A DNA stretch of 48,399 nucleotides from Desulfobacterales bacterium (GTDB taxonomy: Bacteria; Desulfobacterota; Desulfobacteria; Desulfobacterales; SURF-7). Positions 1 to 7,250 of this stretch are shown in pieces (the stretch's first letter is position 1; each line of letters opens with the position of its first letter). Both the position numbers and the translations under genes were made by a program. The notes beneath the pieces were generated by a model. It made no database searches. It worked only from the letters and a program-made list of their open reading frames with translations, and was not told the DNA's origin. The DNA is taken from contig JABHLN010000016.1 of NCBI GenBank assembly GCA_018693105.1, forward strand, positions 1 through 48,399. Reading direction: 5' to 3'.

Positions 1-108
1 CTGCGTTATAGCGTTTGATCAGAAGTTCGACATACTACATGTATGCCTTCACTCCTGATCAACCTCTATGCTTTATATATGAAGATTTTTACTTAGCCAT
101 CAATTAAC
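1..108 (+). repeat. Interspersed palindromic element, copy 1 (left end outside window)
   Basis: Partial copy of the element family described in the findings. It starts inside the element at the ctgcgttatagcg segment. The core hairpin runs from about 15 to 62, with outer arms TTGATCAG and CTGATCAA around a CGACATAC/GTATG inner arm. It ends with the tail gaagatttttacttagccatc. It lies directly upstream of the first acyl-CoA dehydrogenase gene. Confidence 0.75.
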
Positions 109-155
109 TATATTGAAAGCAGAGTAATTATAAATTGAACAATTAAGGTGAAAAA

Positions 156-1985
156 ATGGCAAAAAGTCTGGTTGATACAAGAGATTCACGGTTTGTTCTT
201 TTTGAGCAGCTCGAAGTCGACAAGCTTCCCTTTGAAGGTGTTACAAAGAAGATGCTTGATATGACATTAAAAGAAGCTGAAAAACTGGCACAGAATGTAA
301 TTGCACCGACAAACAGTGATGCAGATAAAATCGGATGCAAATATGAAAACGGTAAAGTTATAGTACCAGAGTCCTTTCACAAACCTTATGAAGTAATTTC
401 CGAAGGCGGATGGAATGTAATTTCAGATGATGTTGAGGTTGGGGGTCAGGGGTTGCCCAAGTCTATAGAAATATGTTGCAGGGAGCTCTTTGAGGCTGCA
501 AATATGGGATTCAGCAACTTTATAAATCTTACCCACGGCTCAGCAAAACTTGTAGAAATATTTGGTACTGATGAGCAAAAAGAAACTTATTTAGAAAAAA
601 TGTTTGAAGGTACCTGGGCCGGAACAATGTGTATTACCGAGGCTGAGGCCGGGTCAGATGTTGGTGCAATAGCAACAACTGCAGCCAAGAAAGAAGATGG
701 AACTTACTCTATCAAGGGTGGGAAAATTTTTATTTCCGGCGGGGATAATGATCTTGTCGAAAATATTGTACATATGGTTCTGGCAAGGATAGAAGGACAC
801 CCCGAAGGTACAAAAGGGCTTTCTCTTTTTATAGTTCCAAACATCAGACCTTCAGACGGTGAATTTAACGATGTTCACTGTACCGGTATAGAAGAAAAAA
901 TGGGGCTTCACGGATCATGTACCTGCTCATTGACATTCGGTGACAAGGATAACTGCACCGGTTACCTTCTCGGAAAAGAACAGCAGGGGATAATGGTAAT
1001 GTTCCACATGATGAACGAGGCCAGGCAGCTTACTGGTTCACAGGGACTTGCCGTGGCAAGTGCAGCTTATCTCGAAGCACTTGACTATTCCCGTCAGCGT
1101 ATACAGGGTGTTCATTACACACAAAGCAGAAATCCTGAAGCAGAAAATATTGCAATTGCAGATCACCCTGATATCAGGGCAAAACTGATGAAAATGAAAT
1201 CCTACGTGGAAGGATGCAGGGCCCTTGTTTATTATCATGCTTTCTGCATGGACCAGCTTGAAAAATCAAAATCTGATGAGGAAAAGGCAAAATGGAACGG
1301 TTTGGTTGCTCTTCTCACTCCTATCTGCAAAGCATATTCAACTGACCGTGGTTTTGACGTATGCTCTGATGCAGTTCAGACTCTTGGTGGATATGGTTAC
1401 TGTAGCGAATTCCCTGTTGAGCAATATCTCAGGGATGAAATGATTACCCGTATTTATGAAGGTACCAACGGTATTCAGGCAATAGACCTTGTAACCAGAA
1501 AGATCGGTATGGGTAAAGGATCGGTTTTTAAGAGCTTTCTCGCCGAGATTGATAATACCATAGCAAAAGTAAAAGAGAATTCGTCTATTTTGGAATATGC
1601 TTTGAAGATGGAGCAATACAGAGATATCCTTGAAGAAGCCACTAATTTTATGTTCACGGAAATGAGATCTGAAAATGTTGGAATTGCAATGGCAAAAGCC
1701 ACTAAATTTTTAGAGCTTTTTGGTGACATTACATTAGCCTGGTTATGGGTATGGCAGGTTGCACTCGCCGAAGAAAAGCTTGAAGAATTAATGAAAAAGA
1801 AAGGGAAGACAAGGGAAGAGTTTGATCCTGCAGCACCTGTAAATAAAGATGCTGCATACTATGGCGGAAAAATCATGACAGGTAAATATTATCTTGAACG
1901 CATGATGCCTTCTGTTACCGGAAAACTTGAGGAAGTAAAATCCGGCGGAGAAAACTTTCTTGATATGGCTTTGGACAGTTTTTAA
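156..1985 (+). CDS. Acyl-CoA dehydrogenase, large (about 600 aa) family
   Basis: A 609-aa FAD-dependent acyl-CoA dehydrogenase, which introduces an alpha,beta double bond into an acyl-CoA and passes electrons to ETF. At 609 aa it is longer than the usual 380-400 aa and has the extra C-terminal domain of the FadE5/DmdC-like group. The FAD/substrate motif TEAEAGSDVG lies near residue 160. The C-terminal signature IYEGTNGIQ contains the expected catalytic base Glu435. The start follows an AAGGTG ribosome site. It is the first gene of a long + strand run, 24 bp before the racemase-like gene, so it probably acts on the same branched substrate series. The exact substrate cannot be read from the sequence. 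Confidence 0.93.
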   Translation: MAKSLVDTRDSRFVLFEQLEVDKLPFEGVTKKMLDMTLKEAEKLAQNVIAPTNSDADKIGCKYENGKVIVPESFHKPYEVISEGGWNVISDDVEVGGQGLPKSIEICCRELFEAANMGFSNFINLTHGSAKLVEIFGTDEQKETYLEKMFEGTWAGTMCITEAEAGSDVGAIATTAAKKEDGTYSIKGGKIFISGGDNDLVENIVHMVLARIEGHPEGTKGLSLFIVPNIRPSDGEFNDVHCTGIEEKMGLHGSCTCSLTFGDKDNCTGYLLGKEQQGIMVMFHMMNEARQLTGSQGLAVASAAYLEALDYSRQRIQGVHYTQSRNPEAENIAIADHPDIRAKLMKMKSYVEGCRALVYYHAFCMDQLEKSKSDEEKAKWNGLVALLTPICKAYSTDRGFDVCSDAVQTLGGYGYCSEFPVEQYLRDEMITRIYEGTNGIQAIDLVTRKIGMGKGSVFKSFLAEIDNTIAKVKENSSILEYALKMEQYRDILEEATNFMFTEMRSENVGIAMAKATKFLELFGDITLAWLWVWQVALAEEKLEELMKKKGKTREEFDPAAPVNKDAAYYGGKIMTGKYYLERMMPSVTGKLEEVKSGGENFLDMALDSF

Positions 1986-2009
1986 TTATTTTTTTCTTGA
2001 GGTACATTT

Positions 2010-3188
2010 ATGATAGAACTGCTAAAAGGAGTAAAAATCCTTGATCTTTCCCGATTACTTCCGGGGCCCCTCTGCTCGTTGTTTTTGGCGGATATGGGCG
2101 CGGATGTTTTAAAAATTGAAGATACAGGTTCTGGTGACTATACACGTTGGGACTTACCGAAAATTAAGGAAAATTCAGCCTTTTTTCTGATGTTAAACAG
2201 AAACAAGAAAAGTATGAGATTGAATCTCAAAGAGCAGGACGGTTATGATATCTTATGTGAACTTGTAAAAGATGCTGATGTTGTAATTGAACAATTCAGG
2301 CCGGGGGTAGCTGAAAAACTCAAAGTTGACTACAAAACTTTAAGTAAAATAAATCCAGGCCTGGTTTACTGTTCAATAACCGGTTACGGTCAGGATGGAC
2401 CCTACAGGGACAAAGCCGGCCATGATCTTAACTATATCGGATTTTCCGGACTTCTCGGCCAGACCGGATGGAGAAAAGGCAGGCCAATCATTCCTGGAAC
2501 CCAGGTGGCTGATCAAGCCGGCGGCAGCCTTATGGCTGTTATGGGAATTCTTGCAGCGCTTATAGGAAAGAACAGAACCGGCAAAGGAGAGTATGTAGAT
2601 GTTTCCATGATGGACGGTACAATGTCACTTATGGTTATCGCTTTAGGCAGTTATTTTGGTTATAATAATGTGCTTGAACGTGGTGAAAGTCTACTAACCG
2701 GGTCGTCTCCCTGTTATGATGTTTATGAAACAAAAGACGGGAAATTTATGGCGCTTGGAGCATTTGAAGCAAAGTTCTGGAAAGCTTTTTGTGTTGTTGT
2801 AGACAGGCCGGATCTCATTGAAAAACAGTTTCCGAAAGAAGGAGAGCTTGATGAGGTCCGCAAGGAAGTTGAAGGTATTTTTAAACAGAAAACAAGGGAC
2901 GAGTGGGTTGATTGTATGGCTGATGTTGATGTCTGCTGTACTCCGGTGTTAGAGCTTGATGAAACTGTCGAAAATGAACAGGTAAAAGCCCGAAATATGA
3001 TCTTTGAAATGGATCATCCATTTGAAGGACGCATTAAGCAGATCGGTTTCCCTTTAAAATTTGAAAACTCGGAATTTGAAGTTAAACTGCCTGCTCCCAT
3101 GTTGGGTGAGCATAATGATGAGATATTATCAGGTCTCGGATTAACAGCCGAGAAAATTGAAGAGCTAAGACAAAAGAAGGTTATATAA
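2010..3188 (+). CDS. CaiB/BaiF family protein, alpha-methylacyl-CoA racemase type
   Basis: A 392-aa class III CoA-transferase-fold protein. Generic annotation would be CoA transferase, but three residues argue for racemase: His138 in GHDLNY, Asp168 in VADQAGG and Glu253 in AFEAKFW. Their spacings (30 and 85 residues) equal those I recall for the His126/Asp156/Glu241 residues of the mycobacterial racemase MCR. Formyl-CoA transferases use a single Asp and lack the GHDLNY block. The inferred role is to interconvert (R)- and (S)-2-methylacyl-CoA, which makes sense next to a stereospecific B12 mutase 38 bp downstream. A CoA transferase that activates the substrate acid remains possible. Confidence 0.85.
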   Translation: MIELLKGVKILDLSRLLPGPLCSLFLADMGADVLKIEDTGSGDYTRWDLPKIKENSAFFLMLNRNKKSMRLNLKEQDGYDILCELVKDADVVIEQFRPGVAEKLKVDYKTLSKINPGLVYCSITGYGQDGPYRDKAGHDLNYIGFSGLLGQTGWRKGRPIIPGTQVADQAGGSLMAVMGILAALIGKNRTGKGEYVDVSMMDGTMSLMVIALGSYFGYNNVLERGESLLTGSSPCYDVYETKDGKFMALGAFEAKFWKAFCVVVDRPDLIEKQFPKEGELDEVRKEVEGIFKQKTRDEWVDCMADVDVCCTPVLELDETVENEQVKARNMIFEMDHPFEGRIKQIGFPLKFENSEFEVKLPAPMLGEHNDEILSGLGLTAEKIEELRQKKVI

Positions 3189-3226
3189 TAACTTGGGAAA
3201 TAATAAAAAACTGTGGAGGTGAATTA

Positions 3227-4891
3227 ATGAGTAAAGAAGAAATGAATTTTGAAGAAGCGAAAGAGCTTTGGGGGAAAGCAAGGGCAAGATATGCTGAAAA
3301 GCTGAGACCTGCCAAAAATTTATCAGGTATACCGCTTAAAACTGTTTATACCAAAGATGATATTGAAGGTCTTGATCTTCCAACTGTTCCTGGTGTTTAT
3401 CCTTTTACAAGGGGACTTTATCCCGACGGATATGCTTTGACCCCATGGATGCAGCAGATGGTTTTCGGATACGGGACCATTGATGAGACAAGGGTAAAAA
3501 TGGAAAATCTTGTCAAGGAAGGTATGGAAGGGTATTTCGGTCACAAGGTTTTCAATGTGGTTTTTGATGTTCCATCAATGTACGGTATTGATGCGGATCA
3601 TCCTGAAGCTGAGGGTAACCTTGGTCAATGCGGTGTTCACATGTCCACAGTTGAAGATTATGATGAAATGATAAGAGACTGGGACCTCAAAACTTCAAAT
3701 TTTTCACTTATTACAGGAGACAATTGTCTTCCCGCACTCGCACTAATTACAGCAGCAGCAGACAGGCGTGGGGAAAGCTCTGAAGCCCTTCATGGAAACT
3801 CAATGAACTGGTATCCGAGGATTGCAGTTCAGGATATTCCGTCATGGGAACCCAGATGGGGATATGCTTTGATGGCTGATCTGATCAAATACTGCACCAA
3901 AAGTATTCCGGCATGGAACACAACCAATATTTTCATGTACGGTCTTTCAGAGGCAGGTGCGACTCCCGCACAGGAACTTGCTTATGGTGTAGGATGGGGT
4001 AAATCGGTAATTGATGCAGGTAAGGCTGCCGGACTTGACCCTGACACTTTCGTAGGACGTCTTGGATTCCAGATCGGCATCCAGATGAACTTCTTTGAAG
4101 AGGTCGCAAAACTCAGGGCTCACAGAAGAATGTGGGCAAAGGTCACAAAGGATGCGGGATGTACCAAACCTCAGTGCCTGCATGCAAGAGTTCATGTTCA
4201 TACAAGTGGTAATGTTCTGGTTGCTCAGCAGCCTCTTAATAATACCGCAAGGATTACAATGCAGATCATGGCTGCCGTTATGGGTGGTGTTCAGTCAATT
4301 CATTCATGCTCCTATGATGAAACAATTGGTATCCCGACTGAAGAATCCCATAGAACTGCATTAAGATCTCAGCAGATAATGATGTGGGAAAGTGGACTTA
4401 AAGATGTTGCCGATCCTCTGGCAGGCTCATACTACATGGAAACACTTACCAATCAGATGGAAGAGGAAGGCTGGAAACTTTTCAATAAGATGGAAGAACG
4501 TGGCGGTTACATGAAGGCGCTTGAAGACGGATGGTTGAAGAAAGAAATCGATGATACGGCATATGCTACAAAACAGGCTATTACAAGCGGCAAACAACCT
4601 GTTGTCGGTATGAATAAGTACCTGGTGGAAGAAGAAGAAATGTACGAACCTTTTAAAGTTGATTATGCCATTGAAACAAAAGCGATTGAAAGACTTAAAG
4701 CCTTCAAGAAAAAACGTAATCAGGAAGATGTTGACAATATGCTCGAAGCCGTCAAGAAAGCCTGTATTGATATGAAGGAAGGTAATGGCGATCTTATGCC
4801 GGTACTTGTAGATGCAGCCAAAAAAGGTGCAACAAACGGCGAAATGAGTGCGGTAATGCGCGATCCTTTTGGATGGATTGTTTCCGAATAA
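3227..4891 (+). CDS. B12-dependent acyl-CoA mutase, large (substrate-binding) subunit, divergent
   Basis: A 554-aa TIM-barrel subunit of the methylmalonyl-/isobutyryl-CoA mutase family, without a fused B12 domain. Family blocks visible are GVYPFTRGLYP (56-66), FDVPSMYGIDADHP, EAGATPAQE and DPLAGSYY. Hand alignment to methylmalonyl-CoA mutase puts Val79 at Tyr89, Gln202 at the carboxylate-binding Arg207 and Gly239 at the catalytic His244. Gln at the Arg207 position is also the residue in isobutyryl- and 2-hydroxyisobutyryl-CoA mutases, so a non-dicarboxylic substrate is likely. Loss of His244 is unusual. The start has a strong GGAGGTG site. The B12 subunit follows after about 70 bp. Substrate is unknown. 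Confidence 0.92.
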   Translation: MSKEEMNFEEAKELWGKARARYAEKLRPAKNLSGIPLKTVYTKDDIEGLDLPTVPGVYPFTRGLYPDGYALTPWMQQMVFGYGTIDETRVKMENLVKEGMEGYFGHKVFNVVFDVPSMYGIDADHPEAEGNLGQCGVHMSTVEDYDEMIRDWDLKTSNFSLITGDNCLPALALITAAADRRGESSEALHGNSMNWYPRIAVQDIPSWEPRWGYALMADLIKYCTKSIPAWNTTNIFMYGLSEAGATPAQELAYGVGWGKSVIDAGKAAGLDPDTFVGRLGFQIGIQMNFFEEVAKLRAHRRMWAKVTKDAGCTKPQCLHARVHVHTSGNVLVAQQPLNNTARITMQIMAAVMGGVQSIHSCSYDETIGIPTEESHRTALRSQQIMMWESGLKDVADPLAGSYYMETLTNQMEEEGWKLFNKMEERGGYMKALEDGWLKKEIDDTAYATKQAITSGKQPVVGMNKYLVEEEEMYEPFKVDYAIETKAIERLKAFKKKRNQEDVDNMLEAVKKACIDMKEGNGDLMPVLVDAAKKGATNGEMSAVMRDPFGWIVSE

Positions 4892-4962
4892 TCTTTTCAA
4901 AGAAATAATTTAATAAACAAATAAATATAAAATATTATTTAACAATATTTATGGAGGTGATT

Positions 4963-5370
4963 ATGCCTGATAAAAAGATCAGGGTTCTTCTGGCCAAGAA
5001 AAAGATTGACGTACATGGACGCGGCAGTAAACTTATTGCCCGTGAGATGCGGGATGCAGGAATGGAAGTAATTTACTTTCGTTTCGGAACCGTGGAAGAT
5101 ATTGTAAGTGCTACCATCCAGGAGGATGTAGATGTACTCGCACTGAGTATAATGACAAGCGGACATTTGAAAATAGTTGAAAGACTTATACCGATACTCA
5201 AGGAAAAGGGAATGAATGATCTTATGGTGATCATCGGCGGAATTATTCCTGAGATTGACTTTGCTGAGCTGAAGGCAATGGGAGTTCATGGCGCATTCAA
5301 ATCAGGTCTTCCGGGCCAGGTAGCTATCGACTATATCAATGAAAATATTGGAAAAGTCGGCCTTAAGTAA
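4963..5370 (+). CDS. B12-binding small subunit of acyl-CoA mutase
   Basis: A 135-aa cobalamin-binding protein. The base-off/His-on motif DxHxxG is present as Asp16-His18-Gly21, followed by the LSIMTSG and GGIIP segments of the Rossmann-like B12 fold. The start is set at 4963 rather than 4951, because the upstream ATG sits inside the ATGGAGGTG ribosome site. It should bind adenosylcobalamin and pair with the large subunit just upstream, as in IcmB/HcmB. The residue at the position of the HcmB specificity Asp (about 117) aligns with Gly in the SGLPGQ segment. This argues against a canonical 2-hydroxyisobutyryl-CoA mutase. Confidence 0.93.
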   Translation: MPDKKIRVLLAKKKIDVHGRGSKLIAREMRDAGMEVIYFRFGTVEDIVSATIQEDVDVLALSIMTSGHLKIVERLIPILKEKGMNDLMVIIGGIIPEIDFAELKAMGVHGAFKSGLPGQVAIDYINENIGKVGLK

Positions 5371-5378
5371 AATCTTAA

Positions 5379-5449
5379 TATCCGGATTTTTTAAAGACCG
5401 GATAAATCAAAGAAGCGGATACAAAGTAGATTGAGAAATTTTGTATCCG
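5379..5449 (+). promoter_or_regulatory. Twin hairpins between mutase and hydratase genes
   Basis: Two inverted repeats follow each other in the 99-bp gap. The first, TATCCGG...CCGGATA, spans 5379-5404 with a 12-nt loop. The second, CGGATACAAA...TTTGTATCCG, spans 5416-5449. Neither is followed by a clear U-run, so they look more like RNA-processing or attenuation structures than full terminators. The hydratase ribosome site AAGGAG lies just downstream. Confidence 0.5.
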
Positions 5450-5469
5450 TTCTTTAAGGAGATATCATA

Positions 5470-6267
5470 ATGTCTTATGAAGTGATAATTCTGGAAAAAC
5501 AGGACGGGATAGCCACCATTACATTTAACCGCCCGAAAGTATTCAATGCGTACAGTGAGCAGATGTCGCATGAACTGAAATCAGCGGTAACTGATGTTGG
5601 CGAGGATGAGTCTGTAAGGATTCTTGTCTTGAAGGGTTCCGGTGATAACTTTTTGGCCGGAGCTGACATCAATATGCTTAACGGCTGGTCAAAAGCCGCC
5701 GAAGATGAAGGATGGGAAAAGGTAAAAGAAATACTGGACAACCATTTCAGTCCGACTCTTCTTGAAAAAATTCCTCAACCCACCATTGCAGCAGTTGACG
5801 GCATGGCATGGGGCATGGGAAGTGAGATATCAATCGGGTGTGATATACGTATTTGCACTAACAGAGCTTCCTTTGCTCAGCCGGAAATTAACCTCGGTAT
5901 TATTACCGGCGGTGGCGCAAGCCAGAGGCTGCCGAGGATAATCGGTTCTGCAAAGGCAATGGAGATGATACTTACAGGTGCTCCTATTGATGCCAATGAA
6001 GCATTCAGGCTTGGACTTGTAAGCCAGGTGGTGGCACCGGAAGATCTTGATGGTGCTGTAGCTAAGCTTTCAAAGAAGATTATGGCCAAGAGTCCTCTTA
6101 TGGTAAACTGGGCAAAGCAGTGTGTTAATCTCTGCATGGACCATGATCTGTATTCAGGTGTTGACAAGGAGCTTACACAGTTTTCCAAAACCTTTGAAAC
6201 CGATGATTCAAAAGAAGGAACATCAGCGTTTCTTGAAAAGAGAAAACCAAATTTTACAGGAAAATAA
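5470..6267 (+). CDS. Enoyl-CoA hydratase/isomerase (crotonase family)
   Basis: A 265-aa crotonase-fold protein that adds water to a 2-enoyl-CoA. Both catalytic glutamates of classical hydratases appear present: Glu119 in MGSEISIGCD and Glu139 in AQPEINLG. The oxyanion-hole block FLAGADINML is also visible. Length is typical. It starts after AAGGAG, downstream of the mutase pair and 14 bp before the SDR gene. This order suggests that the linear product of the mutase branch is hydrated and then oxidised by the SDR or by the later HAD-type dehydrogenase. Substrate chain length cannot be inferred. Confidence 0.93.
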   Translation: MSYEVIILEKQDGIATITFNRPKVFNAYSEQMSHELKSAVTDVGEDESVRILVLKGSGDNFLAGADINMLNGWSKAAEDEGWEKVKEILDNHFSPTLLEKIPQPTIAAVDGMAWGMGSEISIGCDIRICTNRASFAQPEINLGIITGGGASQRLPRIIGSAKAMEMILTGAPIDANEAFRLGLVSQVVAPEDLDGAVAKLSKKIMAKSPLMVNWAKQCVNLCMDHDLYSGVDKELTQFSKTFETDDSKEGTSAFLEKRKPNFTGK

Positions 6268-6281
6268 CAGGAGTAAATAAA

Positions 6282-7055
6282 ATGAGTCTTGAAAGTTTAA
6301 AAATGTTCAGCCTTGAAGGCAAAGTGGCTATAGTTACCGGTGGAAGTCGAGGATTTGGAAAGTCCATTGCTCTTGCTCTTGCAGGTGCAGGTGCAGATGT
6401 TGTTGTTGCAAGCCGTACCCAGGCGGATCTTGATGCAGTTGCAGAAGAGATTAAAGGAATGGGCCGCAAAGCACTTGCTATTTCAACTGATACCTCAAAA
6501 GAGGAATCTATTCAGAATCTTGCAGAAAAAACCATAGAAGAGTTCGGCAAGATAGACATCCTTATAAATAATGCCGGTGTCGGAAACAATATTCCTTTTC
6601 TCAATATTGGCGACGAGGATTGGGACTATGTTATGAATGTAAACCTCAAAGGTTATTTCATGTGTTCCAAGATAATCGGTAAATACATGTTCAAAGCAAA
6701 AACCGGCAGGATAATTAATATTTCATCCGCCATGGGTAATGCTCCCCTTCCTTATCTAGCACATTATGCCGCCTCCAAGGGTGGAATTAATGCCATGACA
6801 AAAAGTCTGGCGCAGGAATGGGCAACCCGTGGTATTACAGTGAATGCAATAGCACCTTCATATTTTGCAACCGATATCAACGCACATGCAATGGAAGATA
6901 AAGGCATTACCCAGCTTATTATGTCCAAGACTCCAGTAAACAGGTGGGGACAGACGGAAGAGCTTACAGGCCTGGTTATTTATCTTGCTTCTGATTGTTC
7001 AAGCTTTATGACCGGAGCAATTCTTGCTTTGGACGGTGGATGGTCTGCAGGATAG
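6282..7055 (+). CDS. Short-chain dehydrogenase/reductase
   Basis: A 257-aa classical SDR. The nucleotide-binding motif TGGSRGFG lies at 19-26, NNAG at 96-99, and the catalytic Ser149, Tyr162 and Lys166 are in place. Such enzymes oxidise hydroxyacyl-CoAs or other secondary alcohols with NAD(P). It is tightly coupled to the upstream hydratase (14 bp), so a 3-hydroxyacyl-CoA is the natural guess. A separate HAD-type dehydrogenase occurs at 11240, so the two may handle different stereoisomers or different intermediates. In acetone-degrading sulfate reducers a dehydrogenase is induced with the mutase; whether this is its counterpart is unknown. Confidence 0.93.
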   Translation: MSLESLKMFSLEGKVAIVTGGSRGFGKSIALALAGAGADVVVASRTQADLDAVAEEIKGMGRKALAISTDTSKEESIQNLAEKTIEEFGKIDILINNAGVGNNIPFLNIGDEDWDYVMNVNLKGYFMCSKIIGKYMFKAKTGRIINISSAMGNAPLPYLAHYAASKGGINAMTKSLAQEWATRGITVNAIAPSYFATDINAHAMEDKGITQLIMSKTPVNRWGQTEELTGLVIYLASDCSSFMTGAILALDGGWSAG

Positions 7056-7076
7056 GCGTTTTGTAAATTTGATTTT

Positions 7077-7222
7077 GATGGCTTTTAAAAATTTCCATCT
7101 ATTACATTATTTTAGTTGATCAGAAGCGTTGGATACAGAACCTTAGCCCATGCTCCTGATCAACCATTATATGCGGTTATGAAGAGTTTTATTCAGCCGT
7201 TGATTTTTTACCAAAGTATCAA
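7077..7222 (+). repeat. Interspersed palindromic element, copy 2
   Basis: The element begins gatggcttttaaaaattt and ends near accaaagtatcaa. The outer arms TTGATCAG (from 7115) and CTGATCAA are intact. The inner loop has diverged, with a gttggatacagaaccttagc-like segment replacing the usual CGACATAC/GTATG arm. It separates the SDR gene from the fused IpdAB-like gene, and so probably marks a transcription unit boundary. Confidence 0.7.
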
Positions 7223-7250
7223 TTTTTAATACTCGAAAGGAGAGTATGTT

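Noticed and set aside
4427-4900. Minus-strand 157-codon open frame opposite the mutase gene
   Set aside because: It lies within a well-supported gene on the other strand, is Phe/His/Ile-rich as expected of an antisense shadow, and has no ribosome site.
3227-5370. Annotation as methylmalonyl-CoA mutase
   Set aside because: Arg207-equivalent is Gln and His244-equivalent is Gly; the residues needed for a succinyl-type carboxylate are not there.
3227-5370. Firm annotation as 2-hydroxyisobutyryl-CoA mutase
   Set aside because: The small-subunit specificity Asp is replaced by Gly, and the large subunit is divergent at the catalytic His; only Gln202 and the small residue Val79 fit.
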